Shown here in pieces: positions 32,084 through 40,713 of a stretch of 64,000 bases of DNA. The notes beneath the pieces were generated by a model. It ran no database searches and was not told the DNA's origin. It saw only the letters and a list, made by a program, of their open reading frames with translations. Origin of the DNA: Pseudomonas jinjuensis. GTDB lineage: Bacteria; Pseudomonadota; Gammaproteobacteria; Pseudomonadales; Pseudomonadaceae. Within the stretch, counting starts at the first letter, position 1; every line of letters starts with the position of its first letter. The translations under genes and the position numbers were made by a program. The stretch lies in assembly GCF_900103845.1 (NCBI RefSeq), contig NZ_FNIJ01000003.1, positions 186,001 through 250,000 on the forward strand, in the 5' to 3' direction.

Positions 32084-32986
32084 TTACCAGATGTACTGCA
32101 GGCGCAAGGTCCAGGTATTCACATCAGGCGAACCCGTCTGTCTGGAGATGGTGTCAGAGTAAGCCAGCAAGCCGCCGAACTGCGGGCTGAGCATGAAACC
32201 CAGACTCGCGCCGAGTACGCTGTTCTCCTGCTCATCGTCCTGGTCGACACCATCTACCCTGGTCTCGCCGCCCTTGTTCCAGGTGGCGTCCAACGATGCC
32301 CATAGCGCCTGGTTGAAGGTGTAGCTGTAGTGGCCTTCCAGCGCATAGAGCGGGCGCTGCTCCAGCCTGCTGTCGCCCATGTAGTCGTGGTTGTCGCCGA
32401 ATAGCGAGACGTAGGTATTCAGTTCCAGCCAGGTCGGCCCGATGGGGTGGCCAAAGGCGAGTTCCGGCTTGATTACCCAGCGATTGGCGCCGATGTTCAC
32501 CACGCGGTCCTCGTCGTAATCGCCGGTGGGCGCGGTTATCCACAACCCTCCGGTGAGGAAGGTTTCCGGCCTCCACTGCGTGAACTCCTCGCGGCTCAAG
32601 GCCGGACCGCCGAACAGGTTGTGCGCGAGGACGAGCGTAGTGTCGCCCATGCCGCTGTTGCGCCTGGTGCCGGTCAGGTGTCGCGCATTGTCGAGAGAGG
32701 CTTCGACGTCCGCGTAGGGCTGGAGTATCTGGATGCCCGAGGTGCGTCCGGCGACATCCAGGGTGCGCGCGTAACGGACGATGTAAAGATCGGCATCGAG
32801 CGACAAGCCATCGACCGGCAGCGTTGTGTCGATGGGAGTGTTGCTCTCGATCCTGTCGTAGTAGCCGAAAACCATGTTCAGGTCCTTCGGCAGGTTCTGC
32901 CAGTCGCGGGCGTTGTCGGCCAGCGCATGTCCCGCGAGCCCAAGAACGGGCATCAGCAGGGCGGCGGAGCGGAAAGTCGGAGTCAT
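32084..32986 (-). CDS. Outer-membrane beta-barrel protein, phenol-degradation MetA-like family
   Basis: A 300-residue protein with a signal peptide (cleavage after GHALA near residue 23) and alternating hydrophobic beta-strand pattern ending in an aromatic residue (LQYIW), as in outer-membrane proteins. The segments WITAPTGDYDEDRVVNIGANRW and WLELNTYVSLFGDN are characteristic of the MetA-pathway/transporter family, proposed to take up hydrophobic compounds. Substrate unknown. It lies alone, with 187 bp to the transglycosylase gene on the same strand. Confidence 0.8.
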   Translation of the reverse strand: MTPTFRSAALLMPVLGLAGHALADNARDWQNLPKDLNMVFGYYDRIESNTPIDTTLPVDGLSLDADLYIVRYARTLDVAGRTSGIQILQPYADVEASLDNARHLTGTRRNSGMGDTTLVLAHNLFGGPALSREEFTQWRPETFLTGGLWITAPTGDYDEDRVVNIGANRWVIKPELAFGHPIGPTWLELNTYVSLFGDNHDYMGDSRLEQRPLYALEGHYSYTFNQALWASLDATWNKGGETRVDGVDQDDEQENSVLGASLGFMLSPQFGGLLAYSDTISRQTGSPDVNTWTLRLQYIW

Positions 32987-33477
32987 GAGCCATGCCCGCC
33001 CTGGATCGGAGCGGATGGATGTCGCCAGGCTTGCAACGCCGATCGCGGAATGACCTGGCCGGAGCGTTTCGCAGGATCATGAAGCAGCCCCTGCCCGGAC
33101 GAACTTTTGCCTCTGCCGGGAGGTTGGGAAACCTGAAAGTTCAGGCCAGGTGCGGGGTTGAACGGATTGCTGCCCTTGATGGCGATTTCCGCGTAGCCAG
33201 CAAGAGCGGAAGCCCCGGAGAGCAACGGCAGGGGGAATCTCGACAATGCTTCTTCAGCATCTACCGAGCCCCTGATCTTGATTGCATCCTGTGTACTTGC
33301 CCTTGCAAGGTGCTGACATGTCGGCATTTCCCATCTCCAAAACCGGTCCAAACCTGGATCAAACCGCCGAAGTAAATGCGCAGGTCCAGATAGAACTGGT
33401 CAGGAGCTCGTTTCTTTTGTTCCCGTGACCTACGTCTCAACTCCAGCGCAACGCTGCGTGCGGGAAACTCGAGCCGG
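32987..33477. other. Intergenic stretch between the barrel gene and hcp
   Basis: About 490 bp with no convincing gene. Short frames on the minus strand (for example 33261-33527) lack a ribosome site and would run through the hcp terminator. Composition drops below the neighbouring genes. It marks the left border of the T6SS region. Confidence 0.5.
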
Positions 33478-33515
33478 TAAAGGTGCATCGGCCAGAAGAC
33501 CCGGCCGACGCACCT
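33478..33515 (-). terminator. Probable terminator of hcp
   Basis: AGGTGCgTCGGCC / GGCCGAtGCACCT (13-bp stem with one mismatch, 9-nt loop), followed by TTT on the minus strand, 18 bp after the hcp stop. Confidence 0.6.
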
Positions 33516-33533
33516 GGGGTCGATCACTGCCGA

Positions 33534-34052
33534 TCAGGCGGATATCGGAGTACGCCAGTCGTCGGAGCCGGAAGTACCGGAGACTTCATGGGTCCAGACG
33601 ATCTTGCGATAGGTGAAGTAGACGTCTTCCAGGTGAGTGAAGTGCGCCATGTTCGGGTCCTGGCAGTTCGGCATGCGCGACTGCACGTCGACGATCACCG
33701 CATCTTCCAGTTCGATGGTGAAGTAGTGCTCCTGGGTACCGGTGGAAGAGGTGCGATACCACTCCAGACGGCACTTGTTCAGACGCTCGCCGGAGGTCAG
33801 GGCGTTGAAGATCAGCGGCGAGGACTTGTCGAAGACCTTGGTGATCATCAGCGGCTTGTGCACGCGCTGGCCGGTCGGCTGGCCGGACTGCGGGTCGCGC
33901 GGGATGATGACCTGGTGGTTGAACGCCTGGACCAGGACCTGGTCCTCGTGACCTTCCTGGAAGATGTTGCCGACCGAATCCTCGGTGAAGGTACCGGCGG
34001 TGATCAGGCCTTGCTTGGTGCCTTCGAGGGACAGATACGCGGGTGTTGGCAT
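33534..34052 (-). CDS. hcp: Type VI secretion tube protein Hcp (TssD)
   Basis: The 172-residue protein begins MPTPAYLSLEGTKQGLITAG and ends FTYRKIVWTHEVSGTSGSDD, nearly identical in pattern to the HcpA/B/C group of P. aeruginosa that serves HSI-II. Hcp hexamers stack into the inner tube and also carry small effectors. ATG at 34052 is preceded by AAGGAG. It is transcribed divergently from the tssA operon and has its own terminator, so it can be made in the large amounts needed. No toxin extension is present. Confidence 0.95.
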   Translation of the reverse strand: MPTPAYLSLEGTKQGLITAGTFTEDSVGNIFQEGHEDQVLVQAFNHQVIIPRDPQSGQPTGQRVHKPLMITKVFDKSSPLIFNALTSGERLNKCRLEWYRTSSTGTQEHYFTIELEDAVIVDVQSRMPNCQDPNMAHFTHLEDVYFTYRKIVWTHEVSGTSGSDDWRTPISA

Positions 34053-34119
34053 GAGAGCTCTCCTTGCCGTGATGAGGTGAAGGGCCACGGGGCATATGAC
34101 ACCGTGGGCCCACCCCTCT

Positions 34120-34136
34120 AACAAGTTACATGCCAG
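34120..34136 (-). promoter_or_regulatory. Possible sigma-54 promoter of hcp
   Basis: On the minus strand CTGGCATGTAACTTGTT has correct GG-N10 spacing but GT instead of GC at -12. It lies ~70 bp before hcp. A sigma-54 activator is encoded in the T6SS cluster, which supports but does not prove it. Confidence 0.35.
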
Positions 34137-34563
34137 ATAGTTTGGAAGCGCCGGAACACTAGTACTCCGGAGTTCCGCTAGATAACCCGCAGCGCCATTC
34201 CCAGCGACAGAACACATAAATTCCAGCAACAACTTGCCAGCAAATGCGCAACTTCTTGCCACGCATGCGGAGGATCACATTCCGCCTGAATAAAAACGCT
34301 TTTGCGCTCTCAGAAAATGGCAGAAAGTTGCACACCAAAATTTCCGACCCGATCAGCAGCAGGCGCAACTCCATTCGCGACAAGGCTCGCCAAAACCCCT
34401 AATCCTGGGCCTCTCCTGACACGAAAGCCTGAGACGGCCGTTACGCAGATATTTCAATGAATGCCAAAAACACCTTATTCGCAATAGAACCTTGACCGCA
34501 AAATCATTAGAAAGAAACGCGCCTGGACTACAGATCAAATATAAATTTCCTACACACCAACCT

Positions 34564-34579
34564 GTGCAAAAAACTGCAC
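34564..34579. promoter_or_regulatory. GTGCA-N6-TGCAC inverted repeat upstream of tssA
   Basis: A perfect 5+5 inverted repeat with an A-rich 6-nt spacer, placed ~120 bp before tssA in AT-rich DNA; a candidate regulator site, possibly for the cluster's sigma-54 activator. Confidence 0.3.
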
Positions 34580-34701
34580 CATGCGCCCTGTTCCAAGCGT
34601 TTGACTGACGATACGAAAGTTCGCAACCAGCTCTTTTCCCCCACCGTTATCAAGACACTTCTCATATTCAGAGTTTTGCCGCATCAGGGACGATCGCAGG
34701 G

Positions 34702-36258
34702 ATGAGTCATTCCAGAAAACTTGCATCGCACTATCTCGAACTGGCTGCCAACCCCATCTCTTCCGGGGATTACCCAGGCGAGGATGTGCGCTACTCGCCC
34801 GAATACGAGAGCCTGGAAACGGAGCTGGCCAAGGCGTCGTCCCTGCATGGCAATGGCCTGGTGGACTGGCAGAAAGTCCTCGAAGTCAGCGAGGCCATTC
34901 TTCGAACCCAGTCCAAGGATCTGCGCGTGGCTGCGTGGATGGCCTGGGCGCTGCAACAGCAGGAATCCTTCGCCGGCCTGCAGGCCGGCATGGCGATGCT
35001 CCTGCAGTTCTGCCGGGAACGCTGGGACGATCTGCATCCGCGCAAGGACCGGACACGCGCCGCCGCCATCGGCTGGCTGGTTCCGCGCCTCGAGCCATTG
35101 TTCGCCGAGAACCTGGCGCTCAAGGATCAACTCCCGCTATTCCGACAGCTCGCGGAGAGCCTGAGGGGTCTGGATGACTGCCTGAATGCGCACCTGGGGG
35201 CCGCCGCCCCGCTGTTGCTACCGCTCTGCCGGCGTCTGGAGGAGATGATCCAGCGCGCCTCCCAGGGCCAGCCCGAACCCGGCTCCGTGGGCGCGGTGAT
35301 GGCCCAGGTCAAGCAGGCAGCGACCAACCTCCTTGCGCCGGTCAGCATCATCGAAAGCGAAAAGGACGCCCACAAGGCGCTCCGCGCCCAGCAGGACAGC
35401 GCCCGCCCCCTGTGCAACTGGTGGCTGCGCCAGAAGGCCACCGACCTTCGCGCCCTGCGCCTGAACCGCACCCTCCTGTGGCTGCCCATCGACAGCCTGC
35501 CCGAGCGCAACGCCGAACAGACCACCGCCCTGCGCAACCTTCCCGCCGACAAGCTGCGCGCCTACACCGAACGCTTAGAACAGGGACAGTTCGCCGACCT
35601 GCTGGTCGACCTGGAGGCGAGCCTTGCACGCGCGCCGTTCTGGTTCGATGGCCAGCGCCTGGCCTGGGAATGCCTGCAAGCCCTGAATGCGGACGCGGCG
35701 ATGCGCGAGGTGGAAATCCAGTTCGCGCAGTTCCTCCAGCGCCTGCCCGGAGTCATCGATCTGAAGTTCTTCGACGGCACTCCCTTCGCCGATCCAACCA
35801 CCCGCGGCTGGATCAGCTCCCACGTGCTGCCGCACCTCCAGGCGCCCTCGGCCCCCAGGGAAATCACGACGACCAGTGAATCGTACGCCTGGGAACCGGT
35901 CCTGGAGGAAGCCACGTCAGTGCTGCGCCAGGAGGGACTGAAGAGCGCCGTGCAACTGCTCAAGCAGGGGCTGCAGAGCGCCCAGGGTGGCCGCGAGCGC
36001 TTCTTCTGGCAGCTGGGCATGGCGCGCCTGTGCCTGCAGGCGAAGAAGTACGAACTGGCCCGGACCCAGCTGGAAGCCCTCGACGAACAGTTGCAGGAGT
36101 CCGCGCTGCACCTCTGGGAACCCGACCTCGCTCTTCAGGTACTGCATCTGCTGCACATGTGCTGCGAACTGCTGCCGCAGAACCACAGCGTGCGCGAACG
36201 CAAGGACGAGGTCTATCGCAGGCTGTGCCACCTCGATCTCGAAGTGGTGCTCGACTAG
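34702..36258 (+). CDS. tssA: Type VI secretion protein TssA (ImpA N-terminal family)
   Basis: The 518-residue protein has the conserved ImpA N-terminal domain (residues ~15-130; SSGDYPGEDVRYSPEYESLE and LRVAAWMAWAL) and a C-terminal VasJ-like region (EPVLEEATSVLRQEGLKSAV). TssA nucleates at the membrane complex and primes tube and sheath assembly at the baseplate. It is the first gene of the plus-strand T6SS operon, as in HSI-II, 34 bp before tssB. Confidence 0.9.
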   Translation: MSHSRKLASHYLELAANPISSGDYPGEDVRYSPEYESLETELAKASSLHGNGLVDWQKVLEVSEAILRTQSKDLRVAAWMAWALQQQESFAGLQAGMAMLLQFCRERWDDLHPRKDRTRAAAIGWLVPRLEPLFAENLALKDQLPLFRQLAESLRGLDDCLNAHLGAAAPLLLPLCRRLEEMIQRASQGQPEPGSVGAVMAQVKQAATNLLAPVSIIESEKDAHKALRAQQDSARPLCNWWLRQKATDLRALRLNRTLLWLPIDSLPERNAEQTTALRNLPADKLRAYTERLEQGQFADLLVDLEASLARAPFWFDGQRLAWECLQALNADAAMREVEIQFAQFLQRLPGVIDLKFFDGTPFADPTTRGWISSHVLPHLQAPSAPREITTTSESYAWEPVLEEATSVLRQEGLKSAVQLLKQGLQSAQGGRERFFWQLGMARLCLQAKKYELARTQLEALDEQLQESALHLWEPDLALQVLHLLHMCCELLPQNHSVRERKDEVYRRLCHLDLEVVLD

Positions 36259-36292
36259 GCCTTAGGGCCGCAAATGCAAAGGAGAAATGGCC

Positions 36293-36793
36293 ATGGCCAA
36301 AGAAGGCTCGGTAGCCCCCAAGGAACGCATCAACATCACCTTCAAGCCCGCTACCGGCAATGCTCAGGAAGAGATCGAGCTGCCCCTGAAGCTGCTGGTT
36401 CTGGGGGATTTCACCCAGCGCGCGGATGACCGCAAGGTCGAGGATCGCAAGCCGATCGGCATCGACAAGAACAACTTCGACGAAGTGCTGGCCAAGCAGG
36501 AACTGAGCCTGACCCTCAACGTCCCGAACCGCCTGCAGGACGCCGCCGAAGGCGAAAAGCTGGGCGTTTCCCTGAAGGTCAACTCGATGAAGGACTTCAA
36601 CCCGGCGAGCCTGGTGGATCAGGTACCGGAGCTGAAGAAGCTGATGGAACTGCGTGACGCCCTGGTCGCCCTCAAGGGCCCGCTGGGCAACGCACCGGCC
36701 TTCCGCAAGGCCATCGAAAGCGTGCTTGCCGATGACGATTCGCGCGAGCGCGTACTGGGTGAGCTGGGCCTTGCCGCCAAGCAGGACGCCTGA
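36293..36793 (+). CDS. tssB: T6SS contractile sheath small subunit TssB
   Basis: The 166-residue protein MAKEGSVAPKERINITFKPA is the VipA/TssB sheath subunit, which forms heterodimers with TssC. The length and internal LPLKLLVLGDFTQR segment are diagnostic. The second ATG (36293) was chosen over 36287 because AAGGAG is then at normal distance and the N-terminus matches the family. It lies 26 bp before tssC. Confidence 0.93.
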   Translation: MAKEGSVAPKERINITFKPATGNAQEEIELPLKLLVLGDFTQRADDRKVEDRKPIGIDKNNFDEVLAKQELSLTLNVPNRLQDAAEGEKLGVSLKVNSMKDFNPASLVDQVPELKKLMELRDALVALKGPLGNAPAFRKAIESVLADDDSRERVLGELGLAAKQDA

Positions 36794-36819
36794 GCCGGAA
36801 ACCGAAAGGAAACCAACAC

Positions 36820-38295
36820 ATGAGCACGAGCACAGTACAGGAAACCACGGGGGCCGGCGTCGAGTACGGCATTCTCGACCGCATCATCGCCGAGACCAGC
36901 CTGGCTCCGGATGACGAAGCCTATGGCATCGCCAAACGTGGCGTCTCCGCCTTCATCGAGGAGCTGCTGAAGCCGCAGAATCAGGGCGAGCAGGTCAAGA
37001 AGGCACTGGTCGACCGCATGATCGCGGAGATCGACGCCAAGCTCAGCCGGCAGATGGACGAAATTCTCCACCATGCCGAGTTCCAGGCCCTGGAATCGTC
37101 CTGGCGCGGCCTGAAGTTGCTGATCGACCGCACCAACTTCCGCGAGAACATCAAGGTCGAGCTTCTCAACGTCTCCAAGCAGGACCTGCTGGACGACTTC
37201 GAGGACTCCCCGGAAGTGATCCAGTCCGGCCTCTACAAGCACATCTACACCTCCGAGTACGGCCAGTTCGGTGGCCAGCCGGTGGGGGCGATCATCGCCA
37301 ACTACTACCTTTCACCCAGCGCGCCGGACGTGAAGACCATGCAGTACGTGGCCAGCGTCTCCAGCATGTCCCACGCGCCATTCATCTCCGCCGCCGGCCC
37401 GAAATTCTTCGGCCTGGAAAGCTTCACCGGCCTGCCGGACCTCAAGGACCTGAAGGACCACTTCGAAGGCCCGCAATTCGCCAAATGGCAGAGCTTCCGC
37501 GAGCAGGAAGACTCCCGCTACGTCGGCCTGACCGTACCGCGCTTCCTCCTGCGCAACCCGTACGACCCGGAAGACAACCCGGTGAAGACCTTCGTCTACA
37601 AGGAGAACGTCGCCAACGACCACGAGCACTACCTGTGGGGCAACACCGCGTTCACCTTCGCCAGCAAGCTGACCGATTCCTTCGCCAGGTTCCGCTGGTG
37701 CCCGAACATCATCGGCCCGCAGAGCGGCGGCGCGGTGGAAGACCTGCCGCTGCACCACTTCGAGAGCATGGGCGAGATCGAGACCAAGATCCCCACCGAG
37801 GTACTGGTCTCCGACCGCCGCGAGTACGAACTGGCCGAGGAAGGCTTCATCTCCCTGACCATGCGCAAGGGCAGCGACAACGCCGCGTTCTTCTCCGCCA
37901 ACTCGGTGCAGAAGCCGAAGTTCTTCGGCATCAGCGAGGAAGGCAAGACCGCGGAGCTGAATTACAAGCTCGGCACCCAGTTGCCCTACCTGTTCATCGT
38001 CAACCGCCTGGCCCACTACCTGAAGGTCCTGCAGCGCGAGCAGATCGGCGCGTGGAAAGAGCGCACCGACCTCGAACTGGAACTCAACAAGTGGATTCGC
38101 CAGTACGTGGCCGACCAGGAGAACCCCAGCGCCGAAGTCCGCAGCCGCCGTCCGCTGCGCGCCGCGCAGGTGATCGTCAGCGACGTCGAGGGCGAACCGG
38201 GCTGGTACCGCGTCAGCCTGAGCGTACGCCCGCACTTCAAGTACATGGGGGCGGACTTCACGCTGTCGCTGGTCGGCAAGCTCGACAAGGAATGA
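36820..38295 (+). CDS. tssC: T6SS contractile sheath large subunit TssC
   Basis: The 491-residue VipB/TssC protein forms most of the sheath. Family segments include LESSWRGLKLLIDRTNF, EYGQFGGQPVGAIIANYY and the C-terminal PGWYRVSLSVRPHFKYMGADFTLSLVGKLD. Full length, no extension. It is cotranscribed with tssB and followed by tssE after 14 bp. Confidence 0.96.
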   Translation: MSTSTVQETTGAGVEYGILDRIIAETSLAPDDEAYGIAKRGVSAFIEELLKPQNQGEQVKKALVDRMIAEIDAKLSRQMDEILHHAEFQALESSWRGLKLLIDRTNFRENIKVELLNVSKQDLLDDFEDSPEVIQSGLYKHIYTSEYGQFGGQPVGAIIANYYLSPSAPDVKTMQYVASVSSMSHAPFISAAGPKFFGLESFTGLPDLKDLKDHFEGPQFAKWQSFREQEDSRYVGLTVPRFLLRNPYDPEDNPVKTFVYKENVANDHEHYLWGNTAFTFASKLTDSFARFRWCPNIIGPQSGGAVEDLPLHHFESMGEIETKIPTEVLVSDRREYELAEEGFISLTMRKGSDNAAFFSANSVQKPKFFGISEEGKTAELNYKLGTQLPYLFIVNRLAHYLKVLQREQIGAWKERTDLELELNKWIRQYVADQENPSAEVRSRRPLRAAQVIVSDVEGEPGWYRVSLSVRPHFKYMGADFTLSLVGKLDKE

Positions 38296-38309
38296 GCAGG
38301 AACTGAGCG

Positions 38310-38717
38310 ATGAAAGGATACGGCAGCCTTTTCGAGCGCCTGGGTGGTGAAGCCGCCGACCGCTCCGGCTGGAGCCCGGAGGTGGCCGTCATGGCCTCGG
38401 TGGCTGCCCATCTGGCCAAGATGCTCAGTACCCGGGCGGGCAGCGTGCAGACGCTGCCCGACTACGGGTTGCCCGACCTGAACGACATGCGCCTGAGTCT
38501 GCACGACTCGCTGAACCAGGCGCGCACGGCCATCGAGCGATTCATCGAGGCCTACGAACCACGCCTGTCGGGGGTGCGCGTCATATCCCTGCCGCGCGAC
38601 CACGACCCGCTGAACCTGGCCTTCGCCATCGAAGGCACGCTGGAGGTCGAAGGCCTCCGCCGCCAGGTCAGCTTCTCCGCCAGCCTGGACGGCAGCGGAC
38701 AGGTCAAGGTCCAGTAA
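38310..38717 (+). CDS. tssE: T6SS baseplate subunit TssE (gp25-like)
   Basis: The 135-residue protein has the gp25/lysozyme-like baseplate wedge fold: GYGSLFERLGGE at the N-terminus, MLSTRAGSVQTLPDYGLPDLND in the centre (the conserved glutamate of some homologues is not obvious) and IERFIEAYEPRLSGVRV. Connects sheath to baseplate. In HSI-II it is normally next to tssF; here an effector pair intervenes. Confidence 0.9.
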   Translation: MKGYGSLFERLGGEAADRSGWSPEVAVMASVAAHLAKMLSTRAGSVQTLPDYGLPDLNDMRLSLHDSLNQARTAIERFIEAYEPRLSGVRVISLPRDHDPLNLAFAIEGTLEVEGLRRQVSFSASLDGSGQVKVQ

Positions 38718-38728
38718 GGAGCACACCC

Positions 38729-40177
38729 ATGTCCGGAAAACCCGCCGCCCGCGTCACCGACCCGACCGCCTGCCCGGTGCCGGGTCATGGCATCAACCCG
38801 ATAGCCGCCGGCTCGCCCGATGTGCTGTTCGACGGCCTGCCCGCCGCACGCCAGGGCGACCCATCCGCCTGTGGTGGCGCCATGGCCGGCAATGTGATTC
38901 CCAATGTGCTGATCAACGGTATGCCGGCAGCCACGGTCGGAACCGTCGGCAGCCATGGGAATGTGGTGGTGAGTGGGTCGGGGACAGTGGTGATCGGGAC
39001 GTCGCATTCTCCAGCGGCATTCAGCGGCATCGCTCCGCTCACCATCGCCGCGGCCGCCGCGGTAGTCGATGCGATAGTGCCCAGCGCGGCTGCCTCGTCA
39101 CGCAAGGAAGAAGCTCTGGATTATTCGATCAAGCTCAAACGCGGCGGCAATCATGTGCTCACGCCGCTGGCAATCCTCGACTTCGACGAGCTCGAATCCG
39201 GTACCACGAAGAACCAGGAAGCGATCGACTTTGTCATCGTCAATCGCGCGCAGGTCGCCAACTCCCTGACGCTCGAAGTTCTCGATGGCGCCCGAGTGCT
39301 TTACACCGAACCCTCCACCGCCGCCCTGCTTCCCGAAGGCGAGCATCCCTGGCGATGGGATGGCTACGACACCGCTGGCGTGCTCGATACGCGAGTGCTC
39401 AAGAGTCCGGCCCTGAAGGTGCGCCTGACCGCCAACAAAGGCGACGAAGAACAGGTTTTCGAACTGACGCTGAGCAACAACGCCGCGGAGGCCGACTGGG
39501 TCGACTCGCGCATCGACCGCAACACCTCGAAGGTGGAAGTTACCGTCCGCCCGAGCTTCTCCGACGGCGGTATCAAGGGGAAAAACCCGAGTCTGACGGC
39601 GAAGACCTTCGAGCAGCGCAAAGCCATGGCCAAAGAGGGCATAGAGCGTTACTGGTCGCGCGAGGGCCGCCGCGGCAATGGCATCGACCAGCCGGTAAAC
39701 ACTTCGCGTGGCACCTTCAAGGTAACTGTCGTCGCCGATGCGAACGCCAAGCCCAGCGCCAAGGATTTCCCGCTGATCGAACTGCTCGATGTTGACTTTG
39801 GACGCTCTACCAGTTTCGCGATGTTCAAGAAGATATACCGCAACTCAGGTTATAGGACCGCCCTGGGATGGCCCTCCAGCGCTATCGACGAAGACTTCGC
39901 CCATACCGCAGCTCACGAGTTTGGCCACTTGGTGCTGAACGAGTACGGGGACAGGGGTTTGATTCCCAACTACTCCTGGAGCCACAAGAGTACCTCTACG
40001 GTGCTGACGCAGTCTCCAGTAGGGAACCATCCGCTTCCAGCCGGCGGAGAAATCGACTTGATGCATTACCACTCGGACGATCCCCGGACCATGGCCGATT
40101 ACTGGGCTAGGTCCATCGCTTCGGAACAGGACGTCAAAGGCCTTATCTGGCTGAGCAGGGTGCAATTCGATGACTAA
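38729..40177 (+). CDS. PAAR-domain T6SS effector with C-terminal HExxH metallopeptidase domain
   Basis: The 482-residue protein has an N-terminal PAAR domain (residues ~1-95: PAARVTD, AARQGD, PAATVGT repeats) that would cap the VgrG spike. A hydrophobic Ala-rich linker (~100-118) and a beta-rich region (~120-250) follow. The C-terminal ~180 residues hold HTAAHEFGHLVLNEYGD, an HExxH zinc site at H396-E397-H400, then PNYSWSHK and GGEIDLMHYHSDD, which may hold the third ligand. It is predicted to be delivered into target cells as a zinc protease. It sits 11 bp after tssE and overlaps a lipoprotein gene by 8 nt. The peptide substrate is unknown; the lipoprotein immunity suggests periplasmic action. 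Confidence 0.85.
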   Translation: MSGKPAARVTDPTACPVPGHGINPIAAGSPDVLFDGLPAARQGDPSACGGAMAGNVIPNVLINGMPAATVGTVGSHGNVVVSGSGTVVIGTSHSPAAFSGIAPLTIAAAAAVVDAIVPSAAASSRKEEALDYSIKLKRGGNHVLTPLAILDFDELESGTTKNQEAIDFVIVNRAQVANSLTLEVLDGARVLYTEPSTAALLPEGEHPWRWDGYDTAGVLDTRVLKSPALKVRLTANKGDEEQVFELTLSNNAAEADWVDSRIDRNTSKVEVTVRPSFSDGGIKGKNPSLTAKTFEQRKAMAKEGIERYWSREGRRGNGIDQPVNTSRGTFKVTVVADANAKPSAKDFPLIELLDVDFGRSTSFAMFKKIYRNSGYRTALGWPSSAIDEDFAHTAAHEFGHLVLNEYGDRGLIPNYSWSHKSTSTVLTQSPVGNHPLPAGGEIDLMHYHSDDPRTMADYWARSIASEQDVKGLIWLSRVQFDD

Positions 40178-40556
40178 GTTCCTCTCTCTTGTATTGCTTT
40201 CCGTCATGACAGGATGCACCGCGCAGCCCCAGACCGGATTCGTGGCGAACTGGCATAACACCTGTGGCCACCCCATCGAAATAACGGCGCGTGATTTCTC
40301 CAACTCCGGAGAAAGCTCAACGTTGAGCACGGTGGTCGCACCCGGCGAAAGCATTCAGGTGCTGTCCATCGTTTCGTTCGGCACGAACCTGCACAACAGC
40401 ATCCCGCGCAGCTACTCCCTGGACCTCAAAGCGAACGGAAGGACCCTCCATATTGGCAAGGTCGACCTCCTTGGAGCATTGCAAAAATCCAAAGAAACGC
40501 CCCTTGGCAATGCCATTCGACTCTGGACGCTGAGCGACGCCATGGCCTGTCCATGA
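40170..40556 (+). CDS. Putative immunity lipoprotein for the PAAR metallopeptidase
   Basis: A 128-residue protein whose N-terminus MTKFLSLVLLSVMTGCTAQP is a type II signal sequence with lipobox VMTGC, giving a mature lipidated Cys-16. No known domain is recognised. Its start overlaps the effector stop by 8 nt (translational coupling), and it is inside the T6SS operon with no structural role known, so it is most simply an immunity protein held in the periplasm. Mature body is about 113 residues and polar (TCGHPIEITARDF). A 157-bp gap follows before tssF. Confidence 0.7.
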   Translation: MTKFLSLVLLSVMTGCTAQPQTGFVANWHNTCGHPIEITARDFSNSGESSTLSTVVAPGESIQVLSIVSFGTNLHNSIPRSYSLDLKANGRTLHIGKVDLLGALQKSKETPLGNAIRLWTLSDAMACP

Positions 40557-40713
40557 TGGGCAGTGCGACCCGAGCCACGCACGTTACCCGGCTCGCAGGA
40601 TTCGCTGAATCAATGAGCCTGGCCGGCTGACGAAGTCTCCAGAACGGGCGGGAAGCCAGGTGCGCAAACCACCCGCATGGGCATTTCCGCGCACCAGCAA
40701 GGATGAACAACAG

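Larger units (their letters stand above)
34053..34701. promoter_or_regulatory. AT-rich divergent control region between hcp and tssA
   Basis: This 650-bp interval is much richer in A+T than its flanks and has no convincing gene. It contains a perfect GTGCA-N6-TGCAC inverted repeat at 34564-34579, 120 bp before tssA, and a -24/-12-like element near hcp. Such composition is typical of sites silenced by MvaT/MvaU (H-NS-like) proteins in Pseudomonas; that is inference. Confidence 0.55.

Noticed and set aside
33261-33527. An 88-codon minus-strand frame right after hcp
   Set aside because: No ribosome site, overlaps the probable hcp terminator, and the translation has no familiar feature.
34237-34266. 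TGGCAAGAAGTTGC on the minus strand as a sigma-54 promoter for hcp
   Set aside because: Only 9 nt separate GG and GC; the -24/-12 spacing requires 10. A second match around 34223 has the same defect.
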